Shown in pieces: positions 11,852-20,414 of a stretch of DNA of 37,677 nucleotides. How positions within the stretch are numbered: the stretch's first letter is position 1; each line of letters opens with the position of its first letter. Made by a program: the position numbers and the translations under genes. Source of the stretch: an uncultured Caballeronia sp. GTDB lineage: Bacteria; Pseudomonadota; Gammaproteobacteria; Burkholderiales; Burkholderiaceae. A model generated the notes under the pieces. The model saw only the letters and a list, made by a program, of their open reading frames with translations. It did no database searches and was not told where the DNA came from. The stretch is taken from the NCBI GenBank assembly GCA_940588625.1, contig CALNPU010000016.1, positions 1 to 37,677 of the forward strand, in the 5' to 3' direction.

Positions 11852-12647
11852 TCACGCGACACGAGCAGCGGCGAACAGGTTTGCATCGAGCGATGCCAGC
11901 CGGTCGAGATAGGCTACCGCGAAACTGCCGGGCAACGCAGCGTCGCGCGACGCCAGTTCTCCCGCAATGCTTGAATAAGCGATCGCGGCGACGGTCGCGG
12001 CCCACAAGTCATCGACTTCAGCCACGCCCGCAAATGCCGCGACCGTCGCCGACAACGCACAGCCCACGCTGGTCACGCGGGTCATCAACGGTGATCCATT
12101 CGATAACGCGACTGTCCGGCGGCCGTCGGTGACGTAATCGGTCTGCACCGTGACGGCGACCACGGCGCCTGTATTCAGCGTAAGAACTTGGGCTGCGTCG
12201 AGCGCGGCCTCGGCGAGGGCGGTGCTGTCGATGCCGCGTGCGCTCGATTCACCACCCGACAAGCTGATGATCTCCGACGCGTTGCCGCGAATCGCAGCTG
12301 GATGCGCATCGAGCAGATCGAACGCGAATGCGGTGCGAAAACGGGCCGACCGCGACGGGATCCAGCACCCACGGTTTATTCGCGCGATTGGCGGCCTCGA
12401 CGGCAGCGCGGATAGCCTTGCTTTGCGGCAAGTCGAGCGTGCCGAGATTCACCGATACCGCGTTGGCCAGCGGCACGAATTCACCCACTTCCTCGCGGGC
12501 GATGACCATTGCGGGAGTGGCGCCCAGCGCGAGCAGCACGTTAGCCGTGAAGTTCGTGACGACAACATTCGTCAGACAGTGGAAGTGGACCAGCGGCGCG
12601 CGTTCGCGCACACGCACGGCGAACGAAAAGAGATCAGCGACGATCAT
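11852..12647 (-). pseudogene. thiM: hydroxyethylthiazole kinase, one frameshift
   Basis: ThiM phosphorylates salvaged thiazole alcohol. From the ATG at 12647 ([20 protein letters not shown]) the frame is open through [28 protein letters not shown] and [10 protein letters not shown]. Just after this, near 12345, a one-base shift turns the expected [20 protein letters not shown] into an unrelated sequence with an early stop. The second half ([20 protein letters not shown], then GCALSATVAAF with the GCGCxLS-like anion-hole motif) is open to the TGA at 11852. The protein would be cut before the active-site Cys loop. With thiE broken next to it, the thiazole salvage arm is lost here. No TPP-riboswitch consensus is visible upstream. 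Confidence 0.87.
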
Positions 12648-12689
12648 GGGCAGAGTGTAAAGAAAAGGGTAATAAGCGGGATTATCGCG

Positions 12690-12713
12690 CGCCGGGCGGT
12701 TGAATGCCCGGCG
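12690..12713. terminator. GC-rich hairpin between lplT and thiM
   Basis: CGCCGGGC (12690-12697) and GCCCGGCG (12706-12713) form a perfect 8-bp stem with an 8-base loop, located downstream of the lplT stop and upstream of thiM on the minus strand. No good T tract follows on either strand. It may be a weak or factor-assisted terminator of lplT, or only a stable hairpin. Confidence 0.4.
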
Positions 12714-12792
12714 TGGTTTCAGGTTTTGGTTTGTTTTGGTCTGTTCCGCTCGGGCGCGACTCACACGCTCCGGCCACCCCCCAAGCCCGCGC

Positions 12793-14100
12793 TCAATGCC
12801 TTGATTCACCAATCAGCGCGACCGAATCGAAGGCGCGCTGATTGGCCTGATGCCGTCGCATCACGAAGTACATCATCAGGCAGACGAAGGTGCCGAACAG
12901 CACGATCACGAATTGAATCGGCACGTCGAGCCAGACGAGCACGGCATACAGGCACAGCATCACGAGCACTGACAGGTTCTCGTTGAAATTCTGCACCGCA
13001 ATAGAGTGACCCGCCGACAACAGCACGTGACCACGATGCTGCAGCAGCGCATTCATCGGCACGACGAAAAAGCCCGACAGCCCGCCGACAATCATCAGGA
13101 AGATATAAGCGCAGATCAGATATCCCGGAACATGCATGCGGTCGAAATAGATGCCCCAGTGCACCGGGAACAGATGCCTCGAATAAAACGCGAGCAGCAT
13201 CACCGCGATGCCCATCACGATACCGACCGGCAGCACGGACAGCGATTTTTTCAGCGGCACGCGCGCGGCTGCAAGGATAGCGCCTACCGCCACGCCGACC
13301 GCGATGATCGCCTGCAGGATGGTGGCCTCCGACAACGACATCCCGAGAGACACTTCGGCCCACTTGAGCACGATGAACTGCAACGTCGCACCCGCGCCCC
13401 AGAACAGCGTGGTCACGGCAAGCGAGATCTGGCCGAGCTTGTCGCGCCAGAGTACGTTGAAACAATCGGCGAAATCGGTGATCAGTTTGAGCGGGCGATG
13501 TTCCTGCTTCGGATAACACGCGCCGGTGTCGGGAATCCGCAGGTTGAAGAAGGCCGCGACAATGTACATGAGCACGATCACGAGCATGGCGGCTTCGGCG
13601 AGGGTATCGACCTTGGGGATATGCAACTGAAGAATGTGCGAGGCAATGTGCGGACTGATCAACGCACCGCCCATAACTGTGCCAAGGATGATCGAGCCCA
13701 CCGTCGCGCCCTCGATCCAGCTGTTCGCCGCGACCAGACGGTCGGCGGGCAAGAGCTCGGTGAGGATACCGTATTTCGCCGGCGAATACGCAGCGGCGCC
13801 GAATCCGACAATGCCGTAGGCGAGCAACGGATGCGCACCGACCAGCATGGTCAAGCAGCCGACGACCTTGATCGAGTTGGTGACGAGCATCACGTGGCCC
13901 TTCGGTCTCGAGTCTGCGAAAGCACCGACGAAAGCGGCCAGAACAACGTACGACAGCACAAAAAACAGCTTGAGCAGCGGTGTCATCCAGTTCGGAGCGT
14001 GAAGATCTTTCAGCAGTGCGATCGCAGCGATCAGAAGAGCGTTGTCGGCCAGCGACGAGAAAAACTGCGCGGCCATGATGGTGTAAAAACCTTTTTTCAT
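12793..14100 (-). CDS. lplT: lysophospholipid transporter LplT (MFS)
   Basis: LplT is an inner-membrane carrier that flips lysophospholipids inward for re-acylation. The 435-residue product, from the ATG at 14100 ([20 protein letters not shown]), has about twelve hydrophobic segments typical of the major facilitator superfamily. Conserved stretches include [15 protein letters not shown], the loop [16 protein letters not shown] and [20 protein letters not shown]. The frame extends 12 codons upstream (MDYPQCGLASDQ), but the chosen ATG gives the family's usual start. In many relatives it stands divergent from alr, as here. It is intact. In E. coli the transporter works with the acyltransferase Aas; no such gene is in the window. 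Confidence 0.9.
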   Translation of the reverse strand: MKKGFYTIMAAQFFSSLADNALLIAAIALLKDLHAPNWMTPLLKLFFVLSYVVLAAFVGAFADSRPKGHVMLVTNSIKVVGCLTMLVGAHPLLAYGIVGFGAAAYSPAKYGILTELLPADRLVAANSWIEGATVGSIILGTVMGGALISPHIASHILQLHIPKVDTLAEAAMLVIVLMYIVAAFFNLRIPDTGACYPKQEHRPLKLITDFADCFNVLWRDKLGQISLAVTTLFWGAGATLQFIVLKWAEVSLGMSLSEATILQAIIAVGVAVGAILAAARVPLKKSLSVLPVGIVMGIAVMLLAFYSRHLFPVHWGIYFDRMHVPGYLICAYIFLMIVGGLSGFFVVPMNALLQHRGHVLLSAGHSIAVQNFNENLSVLVMLCLYAVLVWLDVPIQFVIVLFGTFVCLMMYFVMRRHQANQRAFDSVALIGESRH

Positions 14101-14614
14101 CTGATCCGATGCTAGTCCGCACTGCGGGTAATCCACCCCGCTCGCACACGGCGCGCTCGTCTCTCGCGTCCGGGTTTGCGCTCAGGCTCCCGTTCAGGCA
14201 ATTTCTGTTCGAAATGGGTTGTGTGCACGGCTTTATAACACGAAAATAGGTGTATTCTGCCTAGCAGTAACCTGCATGACAATTCGCAGACGTTCAGGCT
14301 GGAACGTCAATGGTCTGCAAGGTGATGATAAGGTATTGATTCGGGTACTGATTCAGCTATTGGCCTGGCTATCGGGTATTTTCGAATTTATCACCGCGTG
14401 CACGGTCTCTTATCAAGCGGCCATCTATATGCAAGATTGATGGCTGACTGATCGACTCCGAGCAGCCCTGTAACGTCCCCGAATGATCATGAACAGGGCG
14501 CCTAGGGCTCGATCCGCCGCCACCGTGCCGGGTTTGAAACGCAGCCTTCAGGCAACTCTCTGTCAAGCTGTGGCCGCTCTCGCATAATCACCCGCTTTTT
14601 CCAACCGAACTCCC
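14101..14614. other. divergent intergenic region lplT/alr
   Basis: About 510 bases separate the divergent lplT and alr starts, long for such a pair. The stretch should contain both promoters. I see no recognisable protein: the open frame at 14219-14440 has no family features I know. A pair of near-identical 11-base units, GGTATTGATTC and GGTACTGATTC, sits at 14332-14342 and 14344-14354. The rest appears non-coding. Erosion of a former small gene is possible but cannot be shown. Confidence 0.4.
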
Positions 14615-15685
14615 ATGCCGCGCCCGATATCCGCCACGATCCACATCGCAGCACTCGCCAACAATCTCGCCGTCGCATGCCGTCACGCGCCGAAATCCAA
14701 GATATGGGCTGTCGTCAAGGCCAATGCCTATGGCCACGGCGTGGCGCGAGCGTTCCCCGGATTGCGTGCCACCGACGGCTTCGGTCTTCTCGACCTCGAA
14801 GAAGCGGTCAAGTTGCGTGAGCTGGGCTGGGCCGGGCCTATCCTGCTGCTGGAAGGTTTTTTCCGTCCGACGGATATCGATGTGATCGATCACTATAGCC
14901 TGACTATGGCAGTGCATTGTGATGAACAGTTGCGGATGCTGGAAATGGCGCGATTGTCGAAGCCGGTGAATATGCAGTTGAAAATGAACAGCGGCATGAA
15001 CCGGCTCGGTTATACACCGGAGCGCTTCCGGGCAGCGTGGAAACGCGCGCGCGCAGTGCAGGGCGTTGGCCAGATCACGCTGATGACCCACTTCTCGGAT
15101 GCCGATGGTCCGCGCGGCATCGGCCATCAACTCGAAGCGTTCGAGCGGAGTGCCGAAGGCATCGCGGGCGCGCGTAGCCTCGCGAACTCGGCGGCCACGC
15201 TTTGGCATGCGGCTTCGCATTTCGACTGGGTGCGGCCTGGCATCATTTTGTACGGCGCTTCGCCATCGGGCAAAACGGCCGATATCGTCAGCACGGGATT
15301 GCGGCCCGCCATGACGCTCGCGTCCGAGTTGATCGCGGTGCAGACGGTGCCGGCGGGTCACTCGGTCGGCTACGGTTCGGTGTTCTCGGCTGCAAGTCCT
15401 ATGCGGATCGGCGTAGTGGCGTGTGGTTATGCGGACGGTTATCCTCGCGTGGCGCCCGAAGGCACACCGGTTATTGTCGATGGCGTGCTGACGCGGGTTG
15501 TCGGCCGCATCTCCATGGACATGCTGACGGTCGACCTAACTCCGGTCCCAACTGCTGGGATCGGTACCGCCGTGGAGTTGTGGGGCACGAAATTGCCAAT
15601 CGATGATGTCGCGGCAGCGTGTGGCACGATCGGCTATGAGTTGATGTGCGCAGTCGCGCCGCGTGTGCCAATGCGGGCGGAGTAG
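14615..15685 (+). CDS. alr: alanine racemase
   Basis: Alr makes D-alanine for peptidoglycan with PLP as cofactor. The 356-residue product has the PLP-binding lysine in [10 protein letters not shown] (K35), the MNSGMNRLG segment, [20 protein letters not shown] and the catalytic tyrosine in SVGYGSVF at about residue 253. [10 protein letters not shown] and [12 protein letters not shown] complete the C-terminal domain. The ATG at 14615 gives the standard N-terminus, although the ribosome site is weak. Length and motifs are those of a normal enzyme, consistent with an essential role. radA follows after about 57 bases on the same strand. Confidence 0.94.
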   Translation: MPRPISATIHIAALANNLAVACRHAPKSKIWAVVKANAYGHGVARAFPGLRATDGFGLLDLEEAVKLRELGWAGPILLLEGFFRPTDIDVIDHYSLTMAVHCDEQLRMLEMARLSKPVNMQLKMNSGMNRLGYTPERFRAAWKRARAVQGVGQITLMTHFSDADGPRGIGHQLEAFERSAEGIAGARSLANSAATLWHAASHFDWVRPGIILYGASPSGKTADIVSTGLRPAMTLASELIAVQTVPAGHSVGYGSVFSAASPMRIGVVACGYADGYPRVAPEGTPVIVDGVLTRVVGRISMDMLTVDLTPVPTAGIGTAVELWGTKLPIDDVAAACGTIGYELMCAVAPRVPMRAE

Positions 15686-15742
15686 AGCAGGGTTGTTTAA
15701 GCATAGATAGCGACGGAATATCGATGGAATTCAGGAAGGCGA

Positions 15743-17118
15743 GTGGCGAAAGCAGCGAAGGTCAAGACACTGTACGTATGTACCGAATGCGGCGGCCAGG
15801 TGCCGAAATGGCAAGGCCAATGTACCGCATGCGGAGCATGGAATACGCTGGTCGAGTCGGTGGCGGAATCGCCGTCGGCGCATCGCTTTCAAGCACTCGC
15901 GAAGACCTCGCTGGTGCAGCGCTTGTCCGAGATCGAAGGGTCGGACGTGCCGCGCTTTACCACGGGCATTGGTGAATTCGACCGGGTGCTGGGTGGTGGT
16001 CTGGTGGCGGGCGGAGTGGTCCTGATCGGTGGTGACCCGGGCATTGGGAAATCTACGCTGCTGCTGCAATCGCTGGCGGAGATTGCCCGCGAGCGGCCCG
16101 CGCTCTATATCAGCGGCGAAGAGTCCGGCGCGCAGATAGCGTTACGCGCACAGCGGCTCGGCGATTCCGGCAACGCAGCGCCCGATTTGCGCTTGCTGGC
16201 GGAAATCCAGCTCGAGCGAATCCAGGCAACTATCGACACCGAGAGGCCGGAAGTTGCCGTCATCGATTCAATCCAGACCGACTCCGAAGCGTTGACCTTC
16301 GTGCCGGGGTCGGTTGCGCAAGTGCTTGAATGCGCGGCGCAACTTACGCGGATCGCGAAGCAGACGGGTACGACTATCATCATGGTCGGCCACGTGACGA
16401 AAGAGGGCAATCTCGCCGGGCCGCGCGTGCTCGAACATATCGTGGATACGGTCCTGTACTTCGAAGGCGATACCCATTCATCGTTTCGCCTCGTGCGTGC
16501 GTTCAAGAATCGCTTTGGCGCGGTGAACGAACTTGGCGTATTCGCGATGACCGAGCGCGGTTTGCGCGGCGTCGCGAATCCATCGGCGCTGTTTCTATCG
16601 CAGCATGGCAGAGCGTGCCGGGTTCGTGCGTGCTGGTGACGCAGGAAGGTTCGCGGCCACTGCTGGTGGAAGTGCAGGCGCTTGTCGATACCGCGCATGT
16701 TCCGAACCCACGCCGTCTTGCCGTAGGGCTCGAACAGAACCGGCTTGCATTGCTGCTGGCTGTGTTGCATCGGCACGCGGGCATTGCGTACTTCGATCAG
16801 GACGTATTCCTGAATGTCGTGGGCGGTGTGAAGATTACGGAACCCGCGGCCGATCTCGCCGTGCTGCTCGCGATCCATTCGTCGATGCGTAACAAGGCGT
16901 TGCCCAAGGGCTTGATCGTGTTCGGCGAAGTCGGGCTGGCGGGTGAAATCAGGCCGTCGCCGCGAGGTCAGAACCGCCTGAAGGAGGCCGCGAAACTGGG
17001 CTTTTTGATCGCGCTGATTCCAAAGGCGAATGCGCCGAAGCAGCCTATCGACGGGCTCGAAGTGATCGCGGTCGACCGGATTGAAGAGGTGATCGACCGG
17101 GTGCGATCGCTGGCCTGA
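15743..17118 (+). pseudogene. radA: DNA repair protein RadA, single frameshift
   Basis: RadA (Sms) is a RecA-like ATPase that drives branch migration in recombinational repair. The GTG start at 15743 has AGGAAGG upstream. The first frame encodes the zinc finger (C13, C16, C27, C30), Walker A GGDPGIGKST, and the RadA-specific KNRFG motif near residues 255-259. It continues to NPSALFLSQH and a stop at 16637-16639. The expected SVPGSCVLVTQEGSRPLLVE is in another frame and runs as the complete Lon-protease-like domain (ADLAVLLAIHSSMRNKALPK, VFGEVGLAGEIRP) to the TGA at 17118. A one-base indel near 16605-16615 therefore separates ATPase and Lon-like domains. Both parts are well conserved, so the lesion looks recent. 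The N-terminal piece might still be made; full function is unlikely. Confidence 0.8.
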
Positions 17119-17297
17119 AGCCATTCACCGCGCGACTGGGGTCAAGAGGGGGCTCGCAGCGAGGGCATCGTCGACCCGTCCCTTAGTAATGTCATGTAAC
17201 AAACTGCGAGGTTCATGTAACCCACGCGGGGCGGGCTTTTTCTATCCTTGTATCGCGACAAACCAGATACGAGCGCAAAAAGAAAAAGGACTACGCC

Positions 17298-17561
17298 TTG
17301 AAACACGCAGATCAAACTTTGCCTCGCCCTTCATTTCATCTGCGCGGCTGCCGTGTGTCGGCGCCCATTCAGCAGCCATGGGGCGGCGGGTGCCAGATCG
17401 TCAAGTGGATCGACGCTGAAGGGCAGATATCGCGTCGCGTAGTGGCCGAAGACGTGACCGAAGATGAGGTGGTGGCAACCATTCGACGCCACGTGAAGGG
17501 ACGCAAACACGTGCTGGTCGACGACGAAGGAATGCCGCGCCAAACCCTGCCTAGGCGTTAA
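17298..17561 (+). CDS. DUF2866 domain protein
   Basis: This is an 87-residue protein of unknown function, of a family I know mainly from Burkholderia and relatives. Conserved-looking pieces are FHLRGCRVSAPIQQPWGGGC, QIVKWIDAEGQISRRVV, DVTEDEVVATIRRHVKGR and KHVLVDDEG. The most likely start is the TTG at 17298, with AAAAAGGA about 7 bases upstream; no ATG or GTG in this frame fits better. It converges with the ABC-F remnant, with only about 20 bases between stops. No membrane segment or signal peptide is evident. The family assignment is from memory of the sequence pattern. Confidence 0.7.
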   Translation: MKHADQTLPRPSFHLRGCRVSAPIQQPWGGGCQIVKWIDAEGQISRRVVAEDVTEDEVVATIRRHVKGRKHVLVDDEGMPRQTLPRR

Positions 17562-17582
17562 GGCTGGTTGAGCAGCGGGCAT

Positions 17583-18545
17583 TCAGCCAATCTGCTCCAG
17601 TTCCTCGTGCGCCTCGAGCCATTGTGCTTCGAGCGCTTCTAATTGACCGTTCACATCGGCCTGGCGACGAATCGATCCCGTGAGTTGCGTCTTCATGGCA
17701 GCCTCGTAACTGGCGGCGTCGGCCACGAAAATATCGAGCTGCGCTTTCTCGGCATTCAGCTTGTCCATTTCCTTCTCGATCTTCGAAATCCACGATTTCA
17801 GCGGCTTTTTCAAGTGCGAGAGCTTCTGCTGCGCGCGCAGGATTTCGAACTGGCTGTAATTGCCGCCGCAGCGCTTGATTTGCCGGTTCTCCAGATGCAG
17901 CGTCACGTTGCAGACGGAATCGAGGAATTCACGATCATGCGAGATCGCGATCAGCGTTCCCGGATAACGATGCAGCTAGTCTTCCAGCCACACGATGGCA
18001 TCGAGATCCAGGTGGTTCGTGGGTTCGTCGAGCAGCAGGTCCGAACGGCACATCAGCGCTTGCGCGAGGTTCAGGCGCATGCGCCTGCCGCCGGAGAAGC
18101 TCGTCACCGGTTCCTTCGTTTGCGCAAGCGTGAAGCCCAGGCTGATCAGCAGGGTTTCGGCACGGGCAGGGGCGGTGTAACCGTCTGCGTCGGTGAAGGC
18201 GGCGTGCGCGTCGGCTTCAGCGGCGCCATCGTGAGCCGCCGATGCCGCCACAATCCGCGCTTCGATACTGCGCAACTGCGCGTCGCCGTCGAGCGTGTAG
18301 TCCAGCGCGGTGCGGTCCACAGCCGGCGTTTCCTGAGCGACGTGCGCGATCTGCCATGACGGGGGCATCGAAAAGTCGCCGCCATCAGCGTGCAAGTCGC
18401 CACGCAGCACGGAGAACAGCGTGGATTTGCCCGCGCCGTTAGCGCCGACGAGCCCCGCCTTTTCGCCAGGATTGAGCGCGAACTTGATCTGTTCGAAGAG
18501 CGGTTTGGTGCCGCGGGCAAGGCTGAACTGGTTGAAGCGAATCAC
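17583..18545 (-). pseudogene. ABC-F family ATPase (YheS/Uup type), second ABC domain deleted
   Basis: ABC-F proteins are soluble twin-ATPase factors acting at the ribosome, normally around 640 residues. From the ATG at 18545 the first domain is present: MIRFNQFSLARGTKPLFEQI, Walker A GANGAGKST, signature SGGRRMRLNLAQAL, Walker B LLLDEPTNHLDLD. A nonsense codon follows (VWLED-TAG-LHRYPG) where relatives have Trp, so TGG became TAG at 17973-17975. Reading on, ISHDREFLDS and the start of the linker (FEILRAQQ) are present. The sequence then jumps directly to the C-terminal coiled coil (KLSHLKKPLKSWISKIEKEM to HEELEQIG). About 300 codons with the whole second ATPase domain are missing. This is a real deletion, not a sequencing artefact. 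Confidence 0.9.
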
Positions 18546-18702
18546 GGCGTGGAGACCCAGACAAGTACGGGAAATCGCTATTTTAGACCTGGCGCGGGTG
18601 GTCGCCGCCGGCTCATTGACGTTGGCGCGCCGTTGGCCGTTCGGCCAGATGTTTTTTGACCCGTGTTTCGCTTAGACTAGATTTTTTCAAGCGGAGCATC
18701 GA

Positions 18703-19182
18703 ATGAACCCTATCTACTCGTTTTCAGTGGAAACCCTCGGCGGCGAAACCGTCAGCATGGAGAGCTATCAGGGCAAGGTGCTGTTGATCGTGAACACTGC
18801 GAGCGAGTGCCGATTCACGCCGCAGTACAAGGGTTTGCAGGAGTTGTACGAACGTTACGCGGAGCGCGACTTTGCGGTGCTGGGCTTCCCGTGCAACCAG
18901 TTCGGCAAGCAGGAACCGGGCGATGCGGCTCAAATTGGCAGCTTTTGCGAGCAGAACTACGGCGTCACGTTCCCCATGTTTGCGAAGATCGACGTGAACG
19001 GGGCAAATGCGCATCCGCTGTTCCGCTATCTGACCGAAGAGGCGCCGGGCGTGCTCGGGACCGAGGGCATCAAGTGGAACTTCACCAAGTTCCTGGTCGA
19101 CAAGGAAGGCAACTTGATCACCCGGTTCGGCTCGGTGACGAAACCGGACGCGCTTTCCAGTGATATCGAAAAACTGCTCTGA
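18703..19182 (+). CDS. glutathione peroxidase (thiol peroxidase family)
   Basis: The product reduces hydroperoxides in the cytosol using thioredoxin or glutathione. It has 159 residues, the normal bacterial length. The catalytic cysteine is in NTASECRFTPQYKGLQELYE (the position after Cys is usually Gly, here Arg), the conserved Gln in FPCNQFGKQEPG and the Trp in KWNFTKFLVDKEG. GGAG lies 6 bases before the ATG at 18703. The Cys-Gly to Cys-Arg change next to the active site is unusual and could reduce activity, but the rest of the frame is intact. It appears monocistronic. Confidence 0.9.
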   Translation: MNPIYSFSVETLGGETVSMESYQGKVLLIVNTASECRFTPQYKGLQELYERYAERDFAVLGFPCNQFGKQEPGDAAQIGSFCEQNYGVTFPMFAKIDVNGANAHPLFRYLTEEAPGVLGTEGIKWNFTKFLVDKEGNLITRFGSVTKPDALSSDIEKLL

Positions 19183-19539
19183 CGGCTGAATTCCACTATC
19201 GGGTTGGGTTTATTCGCGCAGGCATAGGCTACCGGTTGTGCTGAAGACCTTACTCCCGCGTTTCTGACAGCGGCGTCCTGTCGGGCGTCGCCGATCAACA
19301 TCTTCTCCGCTGCGTGTTCCCGGGCAAACGCCTGGGCTCTCTCAGCACGTCTGTATCGCACGCCACGGGTTTTCGTCTGAGTCACCGGTATAAGGGCTCA
19401 GCGGCCCGGACAGCCTGTCACGACCGGCAACGGCTTCCGCTGACTTTTGGTGAGTGTGAAATTATGTCATACATATTCGGCTTTTTGCCGATGATTATGT
19501 ATGATTTAACTTCTCGACTCACATGAGCTCACCGCTTCG
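19183..19539. other. intergenic region upstream of the gntR remnant
   Basis: The roughly 350 bases between the peroxidase and the regulator hold no recognisable gene. The right end (about 19440-19525) is AT-richer and carries a nested inverted repeat, listed separately, which would suit an operator and promoter region for the regulator and the dehydratase operon. Confidence 0.4.
19467..19504. promoter_or_regulatory. nested inverted repeat, candidate GntR/FadR operator
   Basis: TCATACAT (19467-19474) and ATGTATGA (19497-19504) are exact inverted copies. Between them TCGGC and GCCGA form a second inverted pair around TTTTT. The structure lies about 35 bases upstream of the gntR start. Short A/T-rich half-sites of this kind are typical of FadR-subfamily regulators, so autoregulation is plausible. 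The arrangement could also be read as a hairpin. Confidence 0.5.
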
Positions 19540-20324
19540 ATGAAACCAGAAAACGCAGCCTCGCCGACCATGACGAAGCTTCATGAGGCGATTGTCGTCC
19601 ATCTCGTCGATGCGATTCTCTCGGGCGCCTACCTGGTCGGCGCGAGCTTGCCGAACAAAATGGAACTCGCTGCCGCGCATGGCGTGAGCCGGACGGCGGC
19701 GCGGGAGGCAATGCAGAAGCTCGCGTCACTCGGCCTGATCGAGAGCAGACGGCGCAAGAGTGCGACCGTTCTTGCGCGCGAATCGTGGAAATTGCTGGAC
19801 GCATCGGTGTTGGGCGCGGCGGTATTGCGCGTGGAGGACGTGTCTTTTTTTCAGGCGCTTGTCGAGGCGCGTCTGTTGATCGAACCACATGCCGCAGAAC
19901 TCGCTGCGGTACGAGCGTCCGAGGATGACCTTGTTCGTATAGAAGCGTCGCTCAACGCAATGGCCAGCGAGGCGGATGGCACGTGCGGCGCGGGCTGGGC
20001 GGCAGCGGACGTTGCTTTTCACGCGGGCATTATCGAGGCGGCTGGGAATTAGGTTTTCACTCAATTGATCGGCACGGTCCGGGCTGCGCTGGATGCGGGC
20101 ATTCGGCTTGACCGGTGGACAAGCGCTATCGGCGCAGGCATCGCTGGTTCGATGTGATCCGGCGCCGCCAGCCCGCAGAGGCGCACGCGGCAATAACGCG
20201 GTTGCTGCTCGCGACGCAACGTGACTTCAATGCGCTAGAGAAGGTCGCGGTGCGTGCCGCGGTTGCAGTCGGCGATCAGTTGACCAGCCAGGCGGACTCG
20301 CAAGAACAGGACATTGGGTGGTAA
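19540..20324 (+). pseudogene. GntR/FadR-family transcriptional regulator, nonsense and frameshift
   Basis: FadR-type GntR regulators have an N-terminal winged HTH and an FCD ligand domain and usually control catabolism of acids or sugars acids. From the ATG at 19540 the HTH is complete (LPNKMELAAAHGVSRTAARE, AMQKLASLGLIESRRR). The FCD domain starts with FFQALVEARLLIEPHAAELA. At 20050-20052 AGN is followed by TAG, where relatives have Trp (TGG to TAG). After VFTQLIGTVRAALDAGIRL the frame is lost again, and VIRRRQPAEAHAAITRLLLA is readable in another frame to the TAA at 20324. The ligand domain would be cut in half. It precedes the dehydratase and aldolase-like remnants it presumably regulated. 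Confidence 0.85.
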
Positions 20325-20414
20325 TCGCGCGCAGTCGCCGAACCGGCACGCCCATCCTTCACGACAACCTACAACACAACAACCCACAACGGCCCTTCGC
20401 CAGGAGACAAAGAC

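Noticed and set aside
12648..12800. TPP riboswitch upstream of thiM
   Set aside because: I looked for the conserved CTGAGA and ACCTGATCTGGATAAT-type elements and found none; only a GC-rich hairpin is present.
14219..14440. Possible small protein gene between lplT and alr
   Set aside because: No ribosome site, no recognisable family and no coding-like composition; treated as intergenic.
16590..16640. Programmed ribosomal frameshift in radA
   Set aside because: No slippery heptamer or downstream stem structure typical of programmed shifting is visible, and RadA is not known to use it.
17970..20055. TAG read as an amino acid (stop-codon recoding)
   Set aside because: Intact genes such as alr and zipA end at TAG, and the genes with internal TAG also carry frameshifts or deletions. 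Recoding is therefore not needed.
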